In this document: positions 8,980-18,087 of the stretch, one piece after another
Position numbering within the stretch: position 1 is the first letter of the stretch
Layout of the letters: each line of letters starts with the position of its first letter
Assembly: GCF_900111095.1 (NCBI RefSeq)
Contig: NZ_FOGB01000003.1
Location: forward strand, 251,645 to 315,644
Reading direction: 5' to 3'
DNA: 64,000 nucleotides
Origin: Amphritea atlantica
Lineage (GTDB): Bacteria; Pseudomonadota; Gammaproteobacteria; Pseudomonadales; Balneatricaceae
Made by a program: the position numbers and the translations under genes
The notes under the pieces: generated by a model
Told to the model about the DNA's origin: nothing
Databases searched by the model: none
What the model saw: the letters and a program-made list of their open reading frames with translations, nothing else

Positions 8980-9174
8980 ATGAGTAGCAAAATCCGTCTG
9001 GACGACCTGTCAACCGAAGCTCTTGATGAGATGGACAACGATTTTTTTAAAAGCCCTGAACCAGAACGACAAAAAAAGGGCGGACGTCGAAACCGTAAAC
9101 GTCAGATGATAGAAGACTATATGGAGGAACGTTCACTGAAGCGCCGCATCACGGAGTCTTACGAACTGTTCTGA
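8980..9174 (+). CDS. small charged protein, PA3496-like (second copy)
   Basis: 64 aa. Again an acidic N-terminal part (DDLSTEALDEMDNDFF) is followed by a basic helix (RRNRKRQMIEDYMEERSLKRR). The C-terminal helix aligns with that of the protein at 8596-8781 (pattern RR..I..yMEeR.L.R.i.e.Y), so the two are probably old paralogues or one family. No signal peptide or membrane segment. Function unknown. A terminator follows that overlaps the end of the convergent ygiQ gene. Confidence 0.62.
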   Translation: MSSKIRLDDLSTEALDEMDNDFFKSPEPERQKKGGRRNRKRQMIEDYMEERSLKRRITESYELF

Positions 9175-9193
9175 ACTAAGTTCCACCCAGCCC

Positions 9194-9221
9194 GCAGCAA
9201 CAATCAGTGTTGCTGCTTTTT
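9194..9221 (+). terminator. rho-independent terminator overlapping the ygiQ stop
   Basis: Stem GCAGCAACA / TGTTGCTGC, loop ATCAG, then five T. It serves the small plus-strand gene and lies across the 3' end of the convergent ygiQ reading frame. Confidence 0.82.
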
Positions 9222-11459
9222 AACGCTGCTTTGCCCTGCCCCTTTACGTTTTTTAGCCGGACGTGAAGCAGCGCTTTTTTTACCTTTCACTGCGGCTCTT
9301 ACAGCTGCCCGTGGGCGGTCACCAGATTTGACCGCCCCTCTGCTATTCTCACGACGCTTAGGCTCCTCAGCGGGCGCTACCAGCTGTCCAGGCCGGGTTC
9401 CGATGAGATCCTCCCGTCCCATCTCCTTCAGTTTAACCCGCAGTGCAGGCCAGTTCTCAGGATCATGGTAGCGCAACAGCGTTTTATGAGCCTTACGCTG
9501 ATCTTTATCCCGGGGGATATAAAGGGGTTCGCTTTTATAAGTCACCTGTTTCAGAGGGTTTTTCTCTGAGTGGTACATCGCTGTCGCCAGCGACATAGGT
9601 GACGGATAAAAATTCTGTACCTGATCCACCTTAACGTCATTCTGTTTCAGCCACAGAGACAGATTGAGCATATCTTCATCCTCACAGCCCGGGTGAGCGG
9701 CGATAAAATAGGGGATCAGATATTGCTTCTTGCCCGCTTCCTGAGAGAAGCGGTCAAACATCTTTTTAAAGTCGTAGTAGGTATCCATACCCGGCTTCAT
9801 CATCTTACTGAGGGTATTTTGCTCACTGTGTTCCGGAGCAATTTTCAGATACCCCCCGACGTGGTAGGTCACCAGCTCACGCACATATTCCGGGTCTTTA
9901 ACCGCCAGGTCATAGCGCAGACCGGAAGCGATCGCGACATTGTGGATCCCCTCCATTTTCCGGGCTTTACGATACAGCTCGGTGGTCCGGCTATGGTCGG
10001 TATCCAGGTTCTTACAGATGGTCGGATAGACACAGGAAAGCTTTCTGCAGTTCGACTGAATTTCATCATCGTTGCAGTTGAGGAAATACATATTGGAGGT
10101 CGGCCCCCCCAGGTCGGATATAGACCCGGTAAAGCCTGGTACTTTATCCCGTATCTCTGCAATCTCATTCAAAATCGATTCATGGGATCGGCTCTGGATA
10201 ATCCGCCCTTCATGCTCGGTAATCGAACAGAAGGTACAGCCGCCAAAACAGCCGCGCATAATATTGATTGAGAAGCGGATCATATCGTAGGCAGGGATCT
10301 TCTGTTTACCATAGCGCGGATGCGGCACCCGCTGATAGGGCAAACCGAATACCCCATCCATCTCCGGTGTTTCAAGAGGGATCGGTGGAGGATTCACCCA
10401 GACCTCTCGATTACCATGCTTCTGAATCAGCGCCCGGGCATTATGCGGATTGGATTCCTGATGTAACACCCGTGATGCATGCGCGTACAATGCAGAGTCC
10501 TTAGCAACCTTATCAAACGATGGCAGACGGATATAGGTTGTTTCCGGCGTCAGCTTCTCTTTACGTTTAAGGGGCATAGGGATGATGCGAATGGGGGTCA
10601 CCTCATCACGCGTCTGATCACTGTTAGCAGCTACAGAACTGTCCGCCCCACACCGTTTTGTCGTGGGGTCGAGCAACTTATCGACGCCACTCTGATCGTT
10701 TCCAAAATCGTACGGGTTTGGCAGTTTGTCGATATTTCCGGGCCAGTCTATGCGGGTTGAATCCAGTTCAACAAAGCCCGCCGGTGGCTGCTGGCGGATA
10801 TGTACTGTGCCGCGAAGATCCCAAAGATCATCAACACTTTTGCCCGCAGCAAGCCCATGACTGAGTTCAACAATTGCCCGCTCCGCATTGCCGTAGAGCA
10901 GAATATCGGCGGTCGCATCCAGCAACACCGAGCGACGCACTTTATTGCTCCAGTAATCATACTGTGCAATGCGGCGTAAACTGGCTTCAATCCCGCCCAG
11001 CACCACCGGCACATCACTCCAGGCCTCTTTACAGCGCTGGCTATAGACAATAACCGCCCGATCTGGCCGGCTGCCGCCTTTCCCCCCTGCGGTATACGCG
11101 TCATCATGGCGTAGCCGCAGATCGGCGGTGTAGCGATTGATCATCGAATCCATATTGCCGGCAGTCACACCAAAATAGAGATTAGGCTTACCCAGCGCCA
11201 TAAAATCATCCGCGCTGCGCCAGTCTGGCTGAGCGATAATGCCTACTCTGAATCCCTGCGCCTCAAGCAGACGCCCCATAACCGCCATACCGAAACTGGG
11301 GTGGTCAACATAGGCATCACCGGTGACGATAATAATGTCACAGCTATCCCAGCCGAGTTGCTCCATCTCCTGCCGACTAGTCGGCAAAAAGGGCGCGACG
11401 CCGAAGCATTCAGCCCAGTAGCGGGGGTAGGAAAACAGGTCAGGCGCGTTTTTTTTCAT
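9204..11459 (-). CDS. ygiQ: YgiQ family radical SAM protein
   Basis: 751 aa from [20 protein letters not shown]. This start matches the usual YgiQ N-terminus; the open frame extends 43 codons upstream without family similarity, and no strong ribosome site is visible for either. The N-terminal domain has [18 protein letters not shown], and the radical SAM cluster motif is [18 protein letters not shown] near residue 335, supplying the three Cys of the 4Fe-4S cluster. The reaction is unknown for the family. The last 60 residues are a lysine/alanine-rich low-complexity tail (repeated [14 protein letters not shown]), probably disordered. Confidence 0.9.
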   Translation of the reverse strand: MKKNAPDLFSYPRYWAECFGVAPFLPTSRQEMEQLGWDSCDIIIVTGDAYVDHPSFGMAVMGRLLEAQGFRVGIIAQPDWRSADDFMALGKPNLYFGVTAGNMDSMINRYTADLRLRHDDAYTAGGKGGSRPDRAVIVYSQRCKEAWSDVPVVLGGIEASLRRIAQYDYWSNKVRRSVLLDATADILLYGNAERAIVELSHGLAAGKSVDDLWDLRGTVHIRQQPPAGFVELDSTRIDWPGNIDKLPNPYDFGNDQSGVDKLLDPTTKRCGADSSVAANSDQTRDEVTPIRIIPMPLKRKEKLTPETTYIRLPSFDKVAKDSALYAHASRVLHQESNPHNARALIQKHGNREVWVNPPPIPLETPEMDGVFGLPYQRVPHPRYGKQKIPAYDMIRFSINIMRGCFGGCTFCSITEHEGRIIQSRSHESILNEIAEIRDKVPGFTGSISDLGGPTSNMYFLNCNDDEIQSNCRKLSCVYPTICKNLDTDHSRTTELYRKARKMEGIHNVAIASGLRYDLAVKDPEYVRELVTYHVGGYLKIAPEHSEQNTLSKMMKPGMDTYYDFKKMFDRFSQEAGKKQYLIPYFIAAHPGCEDEDMLNLSLWLKQNDVKVDQVQNFYPSPMSLATAMYHSEKNPLKQVTYKSEPLYIPRDKDQRKAHKTLLRYHDPENWPALRVKLKEMGREDLIGTRPGQLVAPAEEPKRRENSRGAVKSGDRPRAAVRAAVKGKKSAASRPAKKRKGAGQSSVKKQQH

Positions 11460-11638
11460 GGAGATATCAGCGAGACAACTTAAAATCGGGGAGATATTGT
11501 CGCAGAAAGCTCCACTAACATATAGTATAAAAGTTGTGCTCTCCCTATTAAGCCCACCCATATCGGATGGGCGTAGAGGGATAATCATAGTAAAATAGTC
11601 AGGAATAAACGAAAGCGATCAGAAAAGCATTGACCGAT

Positions 11639-11842
11639 ATGAAGCGAGACAACGCCTCCCAGCCCGTTACCGTCATGACCCGGGAGAAACCAACGCCACC
11701 TGCCGACTTCGAATGTTGTGAAAGCGGATGCTCCCCCTGTGTCTGGGATACTTATTATGAGGAGCTGAATATCTGGAATATCGAACAGAAAGCTCTCAGA
11801 GAGGCGACCCAACAACACAGTGAAACAGAACAGAGCCAATAA
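11639..11842 (+). CDS. oxidoreductase-like domain protein (small Cys-rich)
   Basis: 67 aa from ATG at 11639; a TTG three codons earlier is possible. The core FECCESGCSPCVWDTYYEEL is the signature of the short oxidoreductase-like domain (Cys-Cys...Cys..Cys-Val-Trp-Asp), preceded by a Pro-rich PTPPADF. The cysteines suggest metal binding or redox activity, but no reaction is established. The gene is 17 bp before the thioesterase gene, so an operon is likely; it is divergent from ygiQ. Confidence 0.75.
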   Translation: MKRDNASQPVTVMTREKPTPPADFECCESGCSPCVWDTYYEELNIWNIEQKALREATQQHSETEQSQ

Positions 11843-11859
11843 CACAGGAAGCTGAACTG

Positions 11860-12348
11860 ATGACGCCAAAAGCACCGATTATCTACCGCACCCGGATCAA
11901 ACCAGAATGGCTTGATTACAACAATCATATGAATGTTGCCTATTACGTTCTGATTTTCGATCTGGCGGGCGTAGAGTTGGTAAGTCAGTTGGGGTTAAGT
12001 GAAGCCGTCACTGAACAAACCGGAATATCCTGGATGGTGCTGGAAAACCACATTACCTACAACAACGAAGTTATACTGGATCAGCCTGTTGAGATCCGCT
12101 GCCAACTGATCGATCACGACAGCAAACGCCTGCACCTCTACTTTGAGATGTACGCCCATACCGATCAGGGAGTTGAATACCTTGCAGCAACTCTGGAGCA
12201 GATGGCCATGTGTGTTGATCTGAACAGCCGTAGTAGCTGTGAGTTTCCTGCGGGGGTGACCGAACAGATAGATGCAATGGCACAGCTGCAGGCGGATCTG
12301 CCCAAACCTGCCAATATCGGCCGTAAAATTGGAATCCGGCGCCGCTAA
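11860..12348 (+). CDS. hotdog-fold acyl-CoA thioesterase (4HBT type)
   Basis: 162 aa. The motif WLDYNNHMNVAYYVLIFD near residues 21-38 is the 4-hydroxybenzoyl-CoA-thioesterase-like signature of a hotdog fold, with the catalytic Asp/Asn region in DYNNHMN. It likely hydrolyses an acyl-CoA thioester; related proteins occur in carnitine and betaine pathways, but no such neighbour is here. It is cytoplasmic and probably follows the small Cys-rich gene in one transcript. Confidence 0.8.
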   Translation: MTPKAPIIYRTRIKPEWLDYNNHMNVAYYVLIFDLAGVELVSQLGLSEAVTEQTGISWMVLENHITYNNEVILDQPVEIRCQLIDHDSKRLHLYFEMYAHTDQGVEYLAATLEQMAMCVDLNSRSSCEFPAGVTEQIDAMAQLQADLPKPANIGRKIGIRRR

Positions 12349-12437
12349 CCGCCAGTCACAACCATCCGCCGGGCCAGCCTCCTCTTACCCCGCTGACAAA
12401 ATAGCGCTAAGCTATGCCATTTTGGAATGGAGGCAGC

Positions 12438-13409
12438 GTGGATATTGAAACCCTGGAGAGAGCCGCTCAACGCGGCATTATCTCCCACAAACAACTGCAG
12501 GAACTGATCGCGTTCAGTACCGCGCAGGATAACGACGAACCCACAAGCGAAGAACAACTGCGCTTTATCCGTAACTTCGGCGATATTTTCATCACCTTAG
12601 GCGTTCTGTTTGTCGCCTTTTCTATCGCTGCAATGCATCTCAGTCAGCTCCAGTGGCTGCTTCCCGCAGCGCTGTTTCTGGGTGCTGCAGAGTGGCTGGT
12701 ACGGGTTCGCAGGCTGGCGTTGCCAGGTATCGCTATTCTCATATCGACACTCTACTTTTTGAGCAAAGCACTTGGAGTCTCCCAGTTTGAAACAGCAACC
12801 CTGCAGTTTCTGACGCTCAGCGTTTGCTCGCTGCTATTCTACCTGCGTTACCGTATGCCGTTCAGCCTGTTACCTGTGGCGGCGGGCCTGGTGGCTGCCA
12901 CGGTCAGCAGTGTCGGCATCGATATGTTCAGACACCAGTTACTCTTCACGGCGATGGGCCTGATCGTTTTCCTGGTGGCAATGAGTTTTGATGCGCAGGA
13001 TCGCAAACGACAACGGAGCGCCGGTGATTGTGGATTCTGGCTTCACCTGCTGGCCTCACCACTGATTGTCCATGGTATGATGACCACCCTGTTATTCAGC
13101 CATGCAGGGGTGCTTGATGCAGGCAGCAACCGCGAAATTGCACTATTACTATTTTTCATTCTGTTTCTGTTGACCGCCCTGTTTGTTGACCGCCGGGCAA
13201 TGCTTGTCTCCAGCCTTTCTTATGCGATCTATGCAATCTTCAAGGTTGTCAGCAGTAATATTCTCGACAGCAACAACCTGCCACTGGTGATCTTTATTGG
13301 CTTTGGTGTGTTTATTGTCCTGTTCGGCACCTACTGGTACAAGCTGAGACGCCTGATATTCGGCCCACTTCGGGGTAGCTGGCCTGCCCGCTTTGTACCC
13401 GAAATATGA
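12438..13409 (+). CDS. multi-spanning membrane protein (DUF2157-like)
   Basis: 323 aa from a GTG start with GGAGG 5 nt upstream; an ATG at 12414 lacks such a site. A soluble N-terminal segment (about residues 1-45, with AAQRGIISHKQLQELIAF) is followed by eight to ten hydrophobic segments. The layout, a short helical head that reads like an SHOCT or DUF2157 domain and then a bundle of membrane helices, suggests a DUF2157-like integral membrane protein. Function unknown. Confidence 0.6.
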   Translation: MDIETLERAAQRGIISHKQLQELIAFSTAQDNDEPTSEEQLRFIRNFGDIFITLGVLFVAFSIAAMHLSQLQWLLPAALFLGAAEWLVRVRRLALPGIAILISTLYFLSKALGVSQFETATLQFLTLSVCSLLFYLRYRMPFSLLPVAAGLVAATVSSVGIDMFRHQLLFTAMGLIVFLVAMSFDAQDRKRQRSAGDCGFWLHLLASPLIVHGMMTTLLFSHAGVLDAGSNREIALLLFFILFLLTALFVDRRAMLVSSLSYAIYAIFKVVSSNILDSNNLPLVIFIGFGVFIVLFGTYWYKLRRLIFGPLRGSWPARFVPEI

Positions 13410-13453
13410 AATATGAAACAGGAAACAGAGAGCTGAGCTCAGTCATTATAGTT

Positions 13454-13481
13454 AGCTCAGATACCTTCGATGGTATCTGAG
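13454..13481. other. strong hairpin without T tract
   Basis: CTCAGATACC and GGTATCTGAG pair perfectly (10 bp) around an 8-nt loop in the gap before the secreted-protein gene. Without a T run it is more likely an RNA-stability or regulatory element than a standard terminator. Confidence 0.5.
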
Positions 13482-13636
13482 TAGTCAGATGACGGGGGCC
13501 TTAAACATCTGCAATATGTATCACAGCTGAATCAGGCTGACATTTATGCTGAAAAATCATCCACTGACACCACCTCCCTGTTCAGCTTAGGTAAGGGTTT
13601 ATTGCACTAATATCTAACCGTAAAAGAGGTGATATT

Positions 13637-14062
13637 ATGAGCAATTTAAAAACGTTACCCGCATTGATACTCTTTCTGGCCCTCATTGGTCTGCCCCTCA
13701 GCAGCTCTGCTGATAGCCGGGTCACTATCCATAGTGGGATCACAATCGACAGCGGCAATCTGCGACTCTATATCGGTGACCGGCATCTCAGCAATTATCG
13801 ATATAATGACCGCCACCACAGACATTCGGATTACCGGTCTGGCTATCACCGGCCGGGCTATAACAGATCTGAACGGTTCGGTTCAGGATCACATTTGAGA
13901 TCTTATTCAACCATTGTGTATCCGGGACGCTACCCTCACTCTTATGTTGTTGAACCCAGTCACAGATATCATTCAGACAGACGTTCACACCAGCACAGAA
14001 AAATCTACCGTCATCATGACAACCGCAGATTTCACCATCGACGATCATATGGAGGCTGGTAA
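13637..14062 (+). CDS. secreted His/Arg/Tyr-rich protein
   Basis: 141 aa with a clear Sec signal peptide (MSNLKTLPALILFLALIG core, cleavage likely after SSSADS, near residue 26). The mature part is low-complexity, rich in His, Arg, Tyr and Ser (RYNDRHHRHSDYRSGYHRP), and extremely basic at the C-terminus. No cysteines and no known domain. A periplasmic or cell-surface protein binding metal or anionic polymers can be imagined from composition only. GAGGTG upstream gives a good ribosome site. Confidence 0.65.
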   Translation: MSNLKTLPALILFLALIGLPLSSSADSRVTIHSGITIDSGNLRLYIGDRHLSNYRYNDRHHRHSDYRSGYHRPGYNRSERFGSGSHLRSYSTIVYPGRYPHSYVVEPSHRYHSDRRSHQHRKIYRHHDNRRFHHRRSYGGW

Positions 14063-14214
14063 ACAGGACAACTCAGCTATCGCAACTCAGTTTGTAAACC
14101 CGGGCAACCGGTTCCGTTCAGGATACAGATCATAAAAAAACGCTTTGCCCTCCACTGCCGGGCCTGCAAAAGGTACAATGACTGCCGTTTTTCATCAGCC
14201 CGGCGGTAACTTAA

Positions 14215-15021
14215 GTGCAAAACCTATACAGCCACACAAAACAAGCCTTCCTCACAGCAGATCCTGATCTGAAGATCGAACTGACGCGACAAACCGTCAG
14301 CCGCTGGAATGCCGGTAAACTGGAGTGGCGCGACGGCGAAGAACCAGAACAACTGAATCAGCCCGGTCAGCCAGAAAAACCGGAGATAGTCGCTCCTTCT
14401 GAAGTCAACAAGCGTAAGTTTGGTAAAGAGGAGGGGCGCGCAGCGCTGATCCATGCCCTCGCCCACATTGAGCTGACTGCGGTTAATCTGGCGCTGGATT
14501 CGGTCTACCGTTACCGGGGAATGCCCGAAGCGTTTTACGCAGACTGGATGCAGTGTGCTGGCGAGGAAGCCAACCATTTTATCGCACTGCGCGGGCGTCT
14601 GAGAGAGATGGGTTATGACTACGGCAGTTTTAAGGCCCATGGTGAGCTCTGGAGCATGGCGGTCGACACCGCCGATGATATGCTCGAAAGGATGGGGATC
14701 GTTCACCGGGTATTTGAAGCCCGCGCTCTGGATGTAGTGCCAAAAACCATTCAGAAGTTTGACCAGCTAGGCGATAAAAAAATGGTTGATATCCTCACCA
14801 TGATTGCCAACGAAGAGGTCGGCCATGTGAGTTCCGGCACCCGCTGGTATCACCACCAGTGCCAACAACGCCAGTTGGATCCGGATAAAACCTTTATCGA
14901 TCTGCTGTGGAAATATATGAAAGGCCCGTTAAAAGGTCCTTTCAATCACGAAGTAAGAATAAAAGCAGGCTTCTCAGCGCAGGAGATGAAGATGATTGAA
15001 AGCATGGGCAAAACCGACTAA
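14215..15021 (+). CDS. DUF455 ferritin-like protein
   Basis: 268 aa from a GTG start. The ferritin-like diiron-type helices are visible: LIHALAHIELTAVNLALD (Glu and His near residue 85), CAGEEANHFIALRGRLREMG near 120, and IANEEVGHVSSGTRWY near 200. These ExxH pairs fit a carboxylate-bridged metal centre. The DUF455 family function is unknown; some members sit near tRNA-modification genes, but nothing here indicates a substrate. The gene is alone, with an RNA candidate downstream. Confidence 0.85.
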   Translation: MQNLYSHTKQAFLTADPDLKIELTRQTVSRWNAGKLEWRDGEEPEQLNQPGQPEKPEIVAPSEVNKRKFGKEEGRAALIHALAHIELTAVNLALDSVYRYRGMPEAFYADWMQCAGEEANHFIALRGRLREMGYDYGSFKAHGELWSMAVDTADDMLERMGIVHRVFEARALDVVPKTIQKFDQLGDKKMVDILTMIANEEVGHVSSGTRWYHHQCQQRQLDPDKTFIDLLWKYMKGPLKGPFNHEVRIKAGFSAQEMKMIESMGKTD

Positions 15022-15155
15022 AACAGATCGGTTTGCCTGATTTCAATTTAATCATGGTAAAACACCCTAAAAATCACAATCAATTTAGTGATTATTTAAC
15101 CCTTCAACCATTACCCAATTTGAGTATTTTCTCAAACTCCTTTGATCTGGATAAA

Positions 15156-15183
15156 TTGCACCACGACTAAAACAGTATACACT
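15156..15183 (+). promoter_or_regulatory. sigma-70-like promoter for a non-coding RNA candidate
   Basis: TTGCAC at 15156-15161 and TACACT at 15178-15183 with a 16-bp spacer. Transcription would start around 15190, exactly at the left arm of a long GC-rich stem. No coding sequence follows on this strand before the convergent yaeQ gene. Confidence 0.55.
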
Positions 15184-15189
15184 GAATTA

Positions 15190-15275
15190 TATCCGGGCCC
15201 CTCTATATACCGACGCTAGGTTCTTTCCAGCAGAGCCTGACCCTTGCAGGTGGGCCCGGATCCTCCCCTCTTTCA
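15190..15275 (+). ncRNA. unassigned structured RNA candidate
   Basis: ATCCGGGCCC (15191-15200) pairs perfectly with GGGCCCGGAT (15252-15261), closing a domain of about 70 nt. Inside, AGGTTC/GAGCCT forms a hairpin with a 9-nt loop, and CCTG/CAGG offers an alternative one. A plausible promoter ends 7 nt upstream. I compared it mentally with 4.5S/SRP RNA, 6S RNA, tmRNA and tRNA, and it lacks their conserved cores (no GGAAGGAAGCAG, for example). The 3' end is uncertain because only a weak pyrimidine tract follows. Confidence 0.45.
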
Positions 15276-15315
15276 GATCAAAACTGTCACCGAAAACATA
15301 TTTAAATTCAAACCG

Positions 15316-15849
15316 TTAGCTTAAAGAACTGACCCTCAGACTCAGGTGATTGATATTATCACTGAGAAACAACTCCCCATCGCTGATGGTCAGCGAAAGC
15401 TGCATACTCCGGCTAACAAAATCATCAAGCCGGGTAACGTCACTATCATGAAAACGCCAGGCCTGAACCTTGGGCAACTCATTAATCTGCCGCCCCTGTT
15501 TGTCCCACCAGATATCCACCTCCCTGCCGTAGGCATACAGCGAGATTTTAGGTGCACGGCTTACCGCCTTGCGTAACCGTTCGGGTGACGCCTGCCCCAA
15601 CTCTATCCAGTGCTCAACCATTCCGTCAGGACCCACCTGCCAGAGTTCCGGCTCATCAGTGCTGGACAACCCCCGGGTAAAACTCAGGTCCGGGTGATAA
15701 TTAATGCCATAGACCAGCAGGCGCACCATCATCCGTTGTAATGTTTCGGAGGGATGCTGCGCCAGGGTCAGATGGCAGGTTTCATAGCAGTGGCGGTCCG
15801 TATCACTTAACTGGAGTTCAACTTTATAGATGGTTGGCTTAAGCGCCAT
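15316..15849 (-). CDS. yaeQ: YaeQ family protein
   Basis: 177 aa, the normal YaeQ length. It shows the family's N-terminus (ALKPTIYKVELQLSDTDRH) and the PD-(D/E)xK-like core around TDEPELWQVGPDGMVEHWIELGQ. YaeQ has a nuclease-like fold without a demonstrated activity; the E. coli homologue was reported to compensate for loss of RfaH. It is a single gene, convergent with the RNA candidate at 15190. Confidence 0.92.
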   Translation of the reverse strand: MALKPTIYKVELQLSDTDRHCYETCHLTLAQHPSETLQRMMVRLLVYGINYHPDLSFTRGLSSTDEPELWQVGPDGMVEHWIELGQASPERLRKAVSRAPKISLYAYGREVDIWWDKQGRQINELPKVQAWRFHDSDVTRLDDFVSRSMQLSLTISDGELFLSDNINHLSLRVSSLS

Positions 15850-15928
15850 AGGATTTAACCTTTTCGTGGGGCATTTATTGGCTCTGATGCGCTATTATAG
15901 CGGTTTACTCTCAGGATAATATCGCTAT

Positions 15929-16189
15929 ATGAAATGTCGTTCAGGCTGTGGCGCCTGCTGTATCGCCCCCCAGATCAGCACTCCGATTCCGAATATGCCC
16001 AATGGCAAACCAGCGGGAGTTCCCTGCGTCAATCTGGATAAATCTTTTAACTGCACTATCTGGAACAGCACTGACTACCCATCGCTGTGCCGGGCATTTC
16101 AGGCGGCTGAAGAGCACTGCGGTGACAACAGACAGGAGGCGCTGATCACGCTCATCCAAATGGAGAGGGAAACCGCACCGGATATTTGA
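15929..16189 (+). CDS. YkgJ family cysteine-cluster protein
   Basis: 86 aa. The N-terminus MKCRSGCGACCIAPQIS carries the CxxxCxxCC zinc- or iron-binding cluster, with two more cysteines in VPCVNLDKSFNCTIW and SLCRAF further on. This is the standard short YkgJ/YcgN-like layout. Function unknown, presumably metal binding. It is divergent from yaeQ. Confidence 0.85.
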   Translation: MKCRSGCGACCIAPQISTPIPNMPNGKPAGVPCVNLDKSFNCTIWNSTDYPSLCRAFQAAEEHCGDNRQEALITLIQMERETAPDI

Positions 16190-16286
16190 CCACAACGGCC
16201 AATACGCTACACTAGCCCACCTCTGGGATAAGCCCGGATTGACTCCTGAGTTTACTGTTACATTAATATCATCGGAAACTGCCGCA

Positions 16287-17354
16287 ATGGATCTTAAATT
16301 TCTCGCTATCCGTGAACTGATAAAAGAAGTCGACGACAGCGTTGCGACCATCAGTGACAAGGGTGGTGCTATAAACGTTAATGATCCGATGGCACAGCAG
16401 CTGTTTAATGCGCTGGTATCAGCCTATGGACGTCGTGCAGCACTGACCCATGGTTCCTTTAATGATGAGAACAGTGAGGGTTACCCCTTTATCTCAGGAT
16501 TCAAAAAATTTATCGACAGTACTCCGGATGAAACCAGTTTTCTGAACCTCTGCGATCAGGCCCTGGCCCAGTTGGCAGCGTCACTGCAGCAGCCCTCCGC
16601 CCGTGCGGCGACAGGTGGCTATGTGATCTTCATCTACTATTCATCGGATGTATTTGATTATCTGCTGATCGGTTTGGTTGGCGATAAAACCGGCGTTGCC
16701 TTTGATCAGGAGCTTAACCCAACCAAGGTAATCGAAGTTGATCTGGAAAAATTGCATCAGGCCGCCAAGATCAACATCACTACCTATAAGGAGGGCAGCG
16801 ACAGCTATCTGAGTTTTATTGGCACGCGGCGAAAAGGCGATATTACTCACTATTTTTCCAACGCCCTGGGGTGCACCGATGTCGTGCCCTCTAAGAAGTC
16901 CACTTCTGACCTGATCAAGGCAAGCGAAGATTTCTGCCGCCATTATCAACTGCAGGAAAAACAGGAAGAGATTGTTGAGGACGTCGTCAGCTACCTTTCC
17001 CGTCAACGCGATGATAAACAGTCCGCCTACCTGCCTGATGTTGAAAAAATCTTTGACAGCCACATGCCACCTGAACAGGCACAACAGGCCAGCGGTAGTT
17101 TCAGCAAATTCGCTAACTCCGAAAACTATCAGGTCAGTCAGGAGTTTCAGCCCCATACCAGCACCATCAATGCCTATACTCAGGTAAAAGCAAAGATGGA
17201 CAACTGGCAACTGGATTTCTCCCGACGCTCTCTTGGTACGCTGAACAGTAACAGTGAAATTGAGTTTGACCCAAACAGCAACTCGATACGAATCAACCGG
17301 CTGTCAACCAAGGTGATAGAGCAACTGAAACAGGCCCTCGATCTGGATGACTAG
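16287..17354 (+). CDS. nucleoid-associated protein NdpA/YejK
   Basis: 355 aa from MDLKFLAIRELIKEVDD, preceded by a weak GGAA; an upstream start adds 16 poor residues. The family appears as a full-length match to the 37-kDa nucleoid-associated proteins (E. coli YejK, Pseudomonas NdpA), with the ALVSAYGRRAALTHGSF region near residue 40 and GDITHYFSNALGC near 200. YejK binds DNA in the nucleoid and also contacts topoisomerases in E. coli. A related toxin or nuclease was not seen nearby. Confidence 0.88.
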   Translation: MDLKFLAIRELIKEVDDSVATISDKGGAINVNDPMAQQLFNALVSAYGRRAALTHGSFNDENSEGYPFISGFKKFIDSTPDETSFLNLCDQALAQLAASLQQPSARAATGGYVIFIYYSSDVFDYLLIGLVGDKTGVAFDQELNPTKVIEVDLEKLHQAAKINITTYKEGSDSYLSFIGTRRKGDITHYFSNALGCTDVVPSKKSTSDLIKASEDFCRHYQLQEKQEEIVEDVVSYLSRQRDDKQSAYLPDVEKIFDSHMPPEQAQQASGSFSKFANSENYQVSQEFQPHTSTINAYTQVKAKMDNWQLDFSRRSLGTLNSNSEIEFDPNSNSIRINRLSTKVIEQLKQALDLDD

Positions 17355-17504
17355 CCCTGGGCACTGCTCTGTAAGCAAATCATTCTCTCTGCCGTTATTC
17401 TCCCCATCAATAAAAGCGGCAGTCCCTGAAACGGTCACGCCGCTTTATTCTCCCTGTCACCAAATAGTCATCTCAGGCTGCTAATCTGCACCCGATAAAT
17501 ATTT

Positions 17505-17577
17505 TTTTGTGCGCCGCACAAAATACTTGACGGTGTTACTTTTTCAACTAAAATAGTTTTCATTGTGCACCGCATCA
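17505..17577 (+). promoter_or_regulatory. phasin 1 promoter with two palindromic operators
   Basis: Upstream operator TTTTGTGCGCCGCACAAAA at 17505-17523 is a palindrome with one central base. A -35 box TTGACG (17527-17532) and a -10 box TAAAAT (17549-17554) are 16 bp apart. A second, imperfect operator TTGTGCACCGCATCA (17563-17577) covers the start site. The layout recurs before phasin 2. A PhaR-type repressor would be the expected ligand, by analogy with other PHA systems; none is in the window. Confidence 0.75.
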
Positions 17578-17596
17578 TAACCTAACGGAGACTACG

Positions 17597-17905
17597 ATGA
17601 TTAACACAACTTTTGATTTCAAAAAGCCTTTAGAATCTGCTCAGACTCTGATGGGTCTGCAAACCTCTACACTGACTAAAACCGTTGAACTGCAGAAGAA
17701 GTCCGCTGAAGAGCTGGCTGCTTTCTTCAAAGGTGAAGCTGACAAAGCTAAAGAACTCAAGACTCCAGAAGAGTTCTTGAAGTTCAACGTTGAATCTAAC
17801 AAAGCTCTGTACGAGCTGCTGAAGACTCAGGGCGAAGCATTCAGCGCTCTGGCTAAAGAGTCTGGCGAAGAGACAATGGCTGAAATCAAGAAACTGGCTA
17901 GCTAA
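17597..17905 (+). CDS. phaP: phasin (PHA granule-associated protein) 1
   Basis: 102 aa, a small soluble all-helical protein without signal peptide. The FDFKKPLESAQTLMGLQTST start, the VELQKKSAEELAAFFKGEAD helix and the C-terminal LLKTQGEAFSALAKESGEE match the phasin family, which coats intracellular polyhydroxyalkanoate granules. Codon use looks highly biased (GCT, CTG, AAA), consistent with strong expression. CGGAG lies upstream of the ATG. A strong terminator follows, and a paralogue follows that. Confidence 0.88.
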   Translation: MINTTFDFKKPLESAQTLMGLQTSTLTKTVELQKKSAEELAAFFKGEADKAKELKTPEEFLKFNVESNKALYELLKTQGEAFSALAKESGEETMAEIKKLAS

Positions 17906-17923
17906 TAGCGAACCGCTTCTGAG

Positions 17924-17957
17924 AAACCCGGTAGTGAAAACTACCGGGTTTTTTTAT
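17924..17957 (+). terminator. rho-independent terminator after phasin 1
   Basis: Twelve-bp stem AAACCCGGTAGT / ACTACCGGGTTT with a GAAA tetraloop, followed by T residues. Confidence 0.95.
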
Positions 17958-17990
17958 ATCCGGGCAAGACAGAGACCTGCCATCTCACAC

Positions 17991-18066
17991 TTTTGTGCAC
18001 TGCACAAAAAAAGATTTGACTTCCCTGTTGAGATCCCTACAATAGACTTCATTGTGCACCGCAACA
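17991..18066 (+). promoter_or_regulatory. phasin 2 promoter with two palindromic operators
   Basis: TTTTGTGCACTGCACAAAA (17991-18009), -35 TTGACT (18016-18021), 16-bp spacer, -10 TACAAT (18038-18043), then TTGTGCACCGCAACA (18052-18066). Element order and spacing are nearly identical to the phasin 1 promoter. Confidence 0.78.
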
Positions 18067-18087
18067 TAAATTTACTGGAGAACTACC

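Noticed and set aside
15190-15275. 4.5S SRP RNA or 6S RNA on either strand
   Set aside because: Minus strand shows GGTCAGG and GGAAAGAA by chance, but in the wrong context; the conserved GGAAGGAAGCAG core is absent.
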